From assembly GCA_002256595.1 (NCBI GenBank), contig NOLC01000140.1, forward strand, positions 1-8,156: a DNA stretch of 8,156 bases, written 5' to 3'. This document shows positions 4,920-8,156 of the stretch, piece after piece. Both the position numbers and the translations under genes were made by a program. Under the pieces are notes generated by a model. The model was not told the origin of the DNA and did no database searches. It was given only the letters and a program-made list of their open reading frames with translations. Source of the stretch: Methanosaeta sp. NSP1. GTDB taxonomy: Archaea > Halobacteriota > Methanosarcinia > Methanotrichales > Methanotrichaceae. The first letter of the stretch is position 1, and every line of letters begins with the position of its first letter.

Positions 4920-5840
4920 TCATTCCACCTCTCTGTAGACCGACTCCATGAGATCAATGGCCCTCTTCCAGGAATAATTCTCCTCCACCGCCCGCCTTCC
5001 CTTCCTTCCTAGCTCTGCCCTCCGGGCAGGGCTCTGATGCAGCCTGACTATCAGCTCAGAAAGCTCCTCTTGGCTGGAATAAACGCACCCTCCCTTGCTG
5101 GCAACCTCATTAACGCCTGGCGTATCATAGGCCAGGACGGGCGTCTCGCAGGCCATGGCCTCCAGGAGAACTATGCCGAAGGCCTCCAGGCGGCTCTGGG
5201 TGGGCAGGACCAGCATCTCTGCTCGGGAGATTGTATCTATAAACACCCTTCGCTCCAGCCTTCCTGTGAACCTGGCCTGTACCCTCAGCCTCTCTGCCAT
5301 CTTCTCCAGCCGGCGCCGGTCCTCTCCCTCCCCAGCCAGCACCAGCTTCAGGTCTACAGCCTTTTGCACCTCCTTCATAGCAGCGATCAGCGTGGCCACG
5401 CCCTTGTATCCCACCATCCTTCCGGCATAAAGGACGTAATTCTCCTTCTCCCTTCTCTGAGGATAACGAGAGATGTCCACGGCATTGGGCACTACTCTCA
5501 CCTTATCCAGATAGTCCTGCAGCACCGGGGAGGACCGGGCATAGCTCATGGTTGTGGCTACAATCATCTCTGCCTCATCCAGGATGCTCCGGGCCAGCTT
5601 CTCACCGGCCTTCTCTACGGCTGATGAAAATCTGCGAGGCAAAGCATGGCCCTGAAAGGTATCCGGGAGCACCACATCATTGTGATAGGTTACAACATGA
5701 GGCGCCCTATGGCGAAGCCTGAAGGAGGCCACAGTCACCTGATGACCTCTCTCTGCCAGGCCTTCTGCCAGCTCTTTGACATGATACTCCACGCCCCCCA
5801 CATGAGGCGGAAAATAGGGAGATATCTGAACTATCTTCAT
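4920..5840 (-). CDS. GT4 family glycosyltransferase with an apparent internal N-terminal deletion
   Basis: This 306-aa GT-B enzyme should transfer a sugar from a nucleotide donor to a lipid-linked or envelope acceptor on the cytoplasmic side. It opens MKIVQISPYFPPHVGGVEYH (the Gly-rich acceptor/phosphate loop), has TYHND near residue 51 and VPNAVDISRYP (117-127). The C-terminal donor domain has YAGRMVGYKG (R141, K146), LVLAGEGED (167-174) and the E-x7-E motif EAFGIVLLE (E219, E227). After VTVASFRLRH (residues 35-44) the sequence jumps straight to RAPHVVTYHND. In ordinary family members about 55-65 residues lie between these points, so part of the N-terminal Rossmann domain seems missing, in frame, near position 5710. 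It may be impaired. It is 50 bases downstream of the nitroreductase gene and precedes the UPF0104 gene. Confidence 0.88.
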   Translation of the reverse strand: MKIVQISPYFPPHVGGVEYHVKELAEGLAERGHQVTVASFRLRHRAPHVVTYHNDVVLPDTFQGHALPRRFSSAVEKAGEKLARSILDEAEMIVATTMSYARSSPVLQDYLDKVRVVPNAVDISRYPQRREKENYVLYAGRMVGYKGVATLIAAMKEVQKAVDLKLVLAGEGEDRRRLEKMAERLRVQARFTGRLERRVFIDTISRAEMLVLPTQSRLEAFGIVLLEAMACETPVLAYDTPGVNEVASKGGCVYSSQEELSELIVRLHQSPARRAELGRKGRRAVEENYSWKRAIDLMESVYREVE

Positions 5841-5890
5841 CTGCGCCTGATCGGGGTTGCCTTCTCACCAGCGATAAACATTATGCTCTT

Positions 5891-6412
5891 TCAATGCCTG
5901 TCAGCGGTCAGAATCTTATTCCACTCCAGATCATCGGCGGCAAGGGGCCTCTTCGCCTCATCGGGATAGCCGAAGGAGATGATGCACTCCACCAGGAGAT
6001 CCTCAGGCAGATCGAGCACCTGTTTGACGTAATCCTCAGCGCTCATACTGCTGCTGTGACTTCTATTTCGAATCTGGATCCAGCAGGAGCCCAGTCCCAG
6101 GCGGCAGCCGGCAAGCTGCATGACTATGGCGGCTATGGAGCAGTCCTCCACCCAGACATCCGAGTCTCCCCGCACCGCAGCCACGACTGCCCCCAAGGCT
6201 GCGCCTTTCAGAAAGCTGCTGCCGCTCTCCTTGGCCTGGGAGAGCTTCTCCAGCATTGACTTATCGGTGACGAAGACAAACCGCCAGGGATTGATGCCCC
6301 GAGAGGATGGCGCGCGCAAAGCCGCTTCCTTGAGCAGCTCGATCTTATCCGCTTCTATCTCTTCTTCCCTGTATCTTCTGATGCTCCGCCTATCTCTCAA
6401 TATTTCCAGCAT
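5891..6412 (-). CDS. nitroreductase family FMN protein, 173 aa
   Basis: The N-terminus MLEILRDRRSIRRYREEEI carries the R-R-S-I-R-x-Y FMN-binding signature of the nitroreductase superfamily. RAPSSRGINPWRFVFVTD (33-50) is the conserved A-P-S-x-x-x-x-x-P-W segment, VWVEDCSIAAIVMQLAGCRL (86-105) is the dimer-interface helix with LGSCWIQIR after it, and ISFGYPDEAKRP (145-156) is the usual C-terminal G-Y-P turn. It should be a homodimeric FMN-dependent oxidoreductase using NAD(P)H or another cellular hydride donor; the substrate cannot be told. At 173 aa it is on the short side but complete. ATG 6412 follows the FAD oxidoreductase stop by 21 bases, with aagga about 12 bases before, so the two are probably cotranscribed. 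Confidence 0.9.
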   Translation of the reverse strand: MLEILRDRRSIRRYREEEIEADKIELLKEAALRAPSSRGINPWRFVFVTDKSMLEKLSQAKESGSSFLKGAALGAVVAAVRGDSDVWVEDCSIAAIVMQLAGCRLGLGSCWIQIRNRSHSSSMSAEDYVKQVLDLPEDLLVECIISFGYPDEAKRPLAADDLEWNKILTADRH

Positions 6413-6433
6413 ACTGATCCCATCCTTTCGCCG

Positions 6434-7786
6434 CTAATTTCCATTAAATACCCTCTTGATGCTCCTGGCAGCCAGCATCCCCATGGAGAATGCCGCCTGC
6501 AGATTGTAGCCTCCCGTATCCCCGTCCACATCCAGGACCTCACCTACCAGATACAGTCCCTGGACCAGCCGGGATTGCATGGTTTTGGGATTGACCTCTG
6601 AGGTGTCCACACCTCCTCTGGTGCACATGGCCGCATCAAAGCCGCAAACATCGGATACTACCATAGATAAACCGGTAAGATTATCAATCAATCGATTCCG
6701 CATCACTCGGGTCAATTGAGACATCTGCAGGTCAAAATCGATCCCCGAGATCTGCAGCAATCTCTTTGTCAGCCGGACGGAGAGCTGAAGGCCGGGAGAC
6801 AAAAAGTGCGGCAGATCGGCCAGCACGGACAATAATCTCCTTCCGCCGTCATGCTGCGACTTTTCCACCAGCCACCTCTCCAGTGCATCTCGATTAGCTT
6901 CCGGGACAAAAGAGATTTTGATCTGGTCCTCGGCTCGGATATATCGAGACAGGTCCAAAATTCCCGGGCCGGAGAGGCCATCGTGGGTGAATAGAATATC
7001 GCCCCGGTGCTCTTTGATCTTTGACCGGCGATAAAGAGAGATCAACAGGTCCGAAAAGGATAGGCCGGCCAGATCGGAGAATGGATATTCCTTTATGACA
7101 ACGGGAGACAAAGCCGGGGCGATCTCTGATATGCTATGGCCCAGAGTGCGGGCAAAAGCGTAGCCGTCTCCGCTGGATCCGGTAGCTGGATAGGAGCATC
7201 CTCCTGTAGCTATCACCAGCTGCCTGGAGCGATATCTTTCATCCTCGCCGCTCACAATAAAGCCATCATCTATCCTGGCTACGGACTTGACGGCATGGCC
7301 GCACTTGATTTCCAGGCCCAATTTTCGGCCATGCGCGGTCAAGATATTGAGCACATCTCTGGACTGCATGCTCTCCGGGAATATCTTGCCTCCCTTTTCT
7401 TCGACCATACCCAGACCCGATTTCTCAAAGAAAGATATCAGGTCGCGATTGGTGAAGCCCAGCAGGGCCGGGCGCAGAAATCTGCCTCGGTCTCCATAGT
7501 GGTCCAGAAAGTCCTGAATATCTCCACTATGGGTTATATTGCATTGGCCTGATCCTGAGATGAGGAGCTTATGCCCGGGAGAATTCTTCTTTTCCAGTAT
7601 CAATATCTTTTTGCCCTTCTCACTGGAGTTTATGGCGCAAAAAAGCCCGGAAGGCCCGGCTCCGATAACGATTAAATCATAATCCTGGATAGGATGGTAT
7701 TCTTCTCCTGGCAAGAGCTCGGCTCTACCTGCGGTTTCAGATACATCATCCGGCCCAGAATGGATCTCTTTATGAAATACGGCCAA
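6434..7786 (-). CDS. NAD(P)/FAD-dependent oxidoreductase, HI0933/YhiN/BaiN family
   Basis: This 450-aa flavoprotein has the dinucleotide-binding loop DYDLIVIGAGPSGLFCAI (35-52). The family signature HKLLISGSGQCNITH (72-86) corresponds to the usual G-R-K-L-L-x-S-G-G-G-R-C-N-x-T. It also has ATGGCSYPATGSSGDGYAFA (193-212), GDILFTHDGLSGPGILDLS (262-280), and the C-terminal TRGGVDTSEVNPKTMQS and YLVGEVLDVDGDTGGYNLQ FAD-binding motifs. Members are flavin-dependent reductases of largely unknown substrate; BaiN is linked to bile-acid reduction in gut bacteria, which should not be transferred here. TTG 7786 follows agaggt by 4 bases. It places about 34 residues before the Rossmann fold, more than the few usual in the family, so a shorter start (for example TTG at codon 25) is possible. 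It is the first gene of the four-gene minus-strand block. Confidence 0.92.
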   Translation of the reverse strand: MAVFHKEIHSGPDDVSETAGRAELLPGEEYHPIQDYDLIVIGAGPSGLFCAINSSEKGKKILILEKKNSPGHKLLISGSGQCNITHSGDIQDFLDHYGDRGRFLRPALLGFTNRDLISFFEKSGLGMVEEKGGKIFPESMQSRDVLNILTAHGRKLGLEIKCGHAVKSVARIDDGFIVSGEDERYRSRQLVIATGGCSYPATGSSGDGYAFARTLGHSISEIAPALSPVVIKEYPFSDLAGLSFSDLLISLYRRSKIKEHRGDILFTHDGLSGPGILDLSRYIRAEDQIKISFVPEANRDALERWLVEKSQHDGGRRLLSVLADLPHFLSPGLQLSVRLTKRLLQISGIDFDLQMSQLTRVMRNRLIDNLTGLSMVVSDVCGFDAAMCTRGGVDTSEVNPKTMQSRLVQGLYLVGEVLDVDGDTGGYNLQAAFSMGMLAARSIKRVFNGN

Positions 7787-7961
7787 AGTAACCTCTTTTC
7801 ATCCACTATTGACGGGTCCCATCCCATTCATGCCAATCGATATGCTCAGCGGAGAGGCTGTGCTCTCTCGTGTTGAGCCACTTCCTGCGTCTCTGCTTAT
7901 TTTCATCCTCCTGGGCCGCTCCATGAGCTTTCTGGTATGTATGCGATTATGTGATATGCTG

Positions 7962-7970
7962 ATTTTATAT
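7962..7970 (-). promoter_or_regulatory. TATA-like element of the FAD oxidoreductase / nitroreductase / GT4 / UPF0104 block
   Basis: On the minus strand this reads atataaaat, preceded by gaagca. Transcription would start near 7938, giving a leader of about 150 bases before TTG 7786. That leader contains a 41-codon frame (7799-7924) with no good ribosome binding site. The rest of 7787-8083 shows no gene. Confidence 0.4.
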
Positions 7971-8017
7971 TGCTTCCTGATCCCCCTGCTTCAACATAAG
8001 CGCTCTTGTGCGTGAAT

Positions 8018-8051
8018 AAAAAAAATAGAGAATATAACTCGGAGAAAAAGG
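8018..8051 (-). terminator. T-rich terminator of the gene at the right edge
   Basis: On the minus strand cctttttctcc is followed by ctattttttttattc (T8, complementary to 8018-8025), 30-65 bases after the stop at 8084-8086. Two T-runs without a strong hairpin fit archaeal termination. Confidence 0.5.
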
Positions 8052-8083
8052 CGATCAAAGCTCAAGGCGAGGGTGGGATCTTT

Positions 8084-8156
8084 TCAGAATAGCACTGCTC
8101 CGAAGCATCTCTCTTCCAGGTCCGAGAGCTCCCGCCAGGTGGCCTTGCAGGAGCAG
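8084..8156 (-). CDS. C-terminal end of an unrecognised gene entering from the right edge
   Basis: Of the three minus-strand frames at the window edge, this one has the most protein-like ending: CSCKATWRELSDLEERCFGA then VLF and TGA. The run ELSDLEERCFGAVLF looks like a compact C-terminal helix and strand, and two Cys lie at the start of the visible part. Only 24 codons are visible, so no family can be named. A T-rich terminator follows the stop, which supports the end being real. The other two frames run 8-10 codons further to their own stops but have less convincing composition. Confidence 0.45.
   Translation of the reverse strand, partial: CSCKATWRELSDLEERCFGAVLF

Noticed and set aside
4842..4922. 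26-codon minus-strand frame overlapping the GT4 stop as ATGA
   Set aside because: Gly/Arg-rich low-complexity product, no ribosome binding site; probably spacer.
5037..5624. 195-codon plus-strand frame
   Set aside because: Fully antisense to the GT4 gene; Leu/His/Gln-rich composition is an artefact of the opposite strand.
1..8156. tRNA, rRNA, CRISPR array, insertion sequence or integrase
   Set aside because: No TΨC-like or anticodon arms, no regularly spaced repeats, and no transposase or recombinase motifs on either strand.

Overview
The window looks like a chromosomal segment of a methanogenic archaeon, most plausibly Methanotrichaceae or another Methanosarcinales. This is inference, not proof. 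The pointers are AGGTGAT/GGAGG ribosome binding sites combined with TATA-like elements upstream of genes, T-tract terminator-like ends without clear hairpins, several GTG/TTG starts, and a UPF0104-type membrane protein beside a GT4 glycosyltransferase. There is also a GH16-like secreted or surface protein and a short secreted protein rich in N-glycosylation sequons. I see no tRNA, rRNA, CRISPR array or transposase.

Layout. (1) Positions 1-904, minus strand: the GH16/laminarinase-like part of a surface-type protein. Its 3' end lies outside the window and its 5' end has no usable start; a 3 x 15 bp repeat encodes a Lys/Glu/Ser linker. (2) 877-1155, minus: a coding-like frame with an in-frame TGA, probably a decayed gene. 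(3) 1312-2526, plus: a run of small unrecognised genes (108, 110, 52 and 34 aa). The last three overlap end to start, and a 306-base disturbed stretch separates the first two. (4) 2779-3072, minus: small unrecognised genes, one apparently broken. (5) 3120-3566, minus: a 148-aa secreted protein with its own TATA-like promoter. (6) 3835-7786, minus: a four-gene block transcribed as FAD oxidoreductase (HI0933/BaiN family), nitroreductase, GT4 glycosyltransferase, UPF0104 membrane protein, with gaps of 21, 50 and 80 bases. (7) 8084-8156, minus: the last codons of another gene, followed by a T-rich terminator.

How the genes may work together. The GT4 enzyme and the UPF0104 protein are a natural pair for building or moving a lipid-linked or envelope glycan. 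The two flavoproteins upstream share the transcription unit without an obvious common pathway. The GT4 enzyme appears to lack an internal block of its N-terminal Rossmann domain. Region 905-3120 is the accessory part: tiny genes, interrupted frames and no recognisable families. If the window holds something undescribed, the overlapping small-gene cluster at 1945-2526, perhaps with the 108-aa gene before it, is the best candidate. Its function cannot be read from sequence alone.
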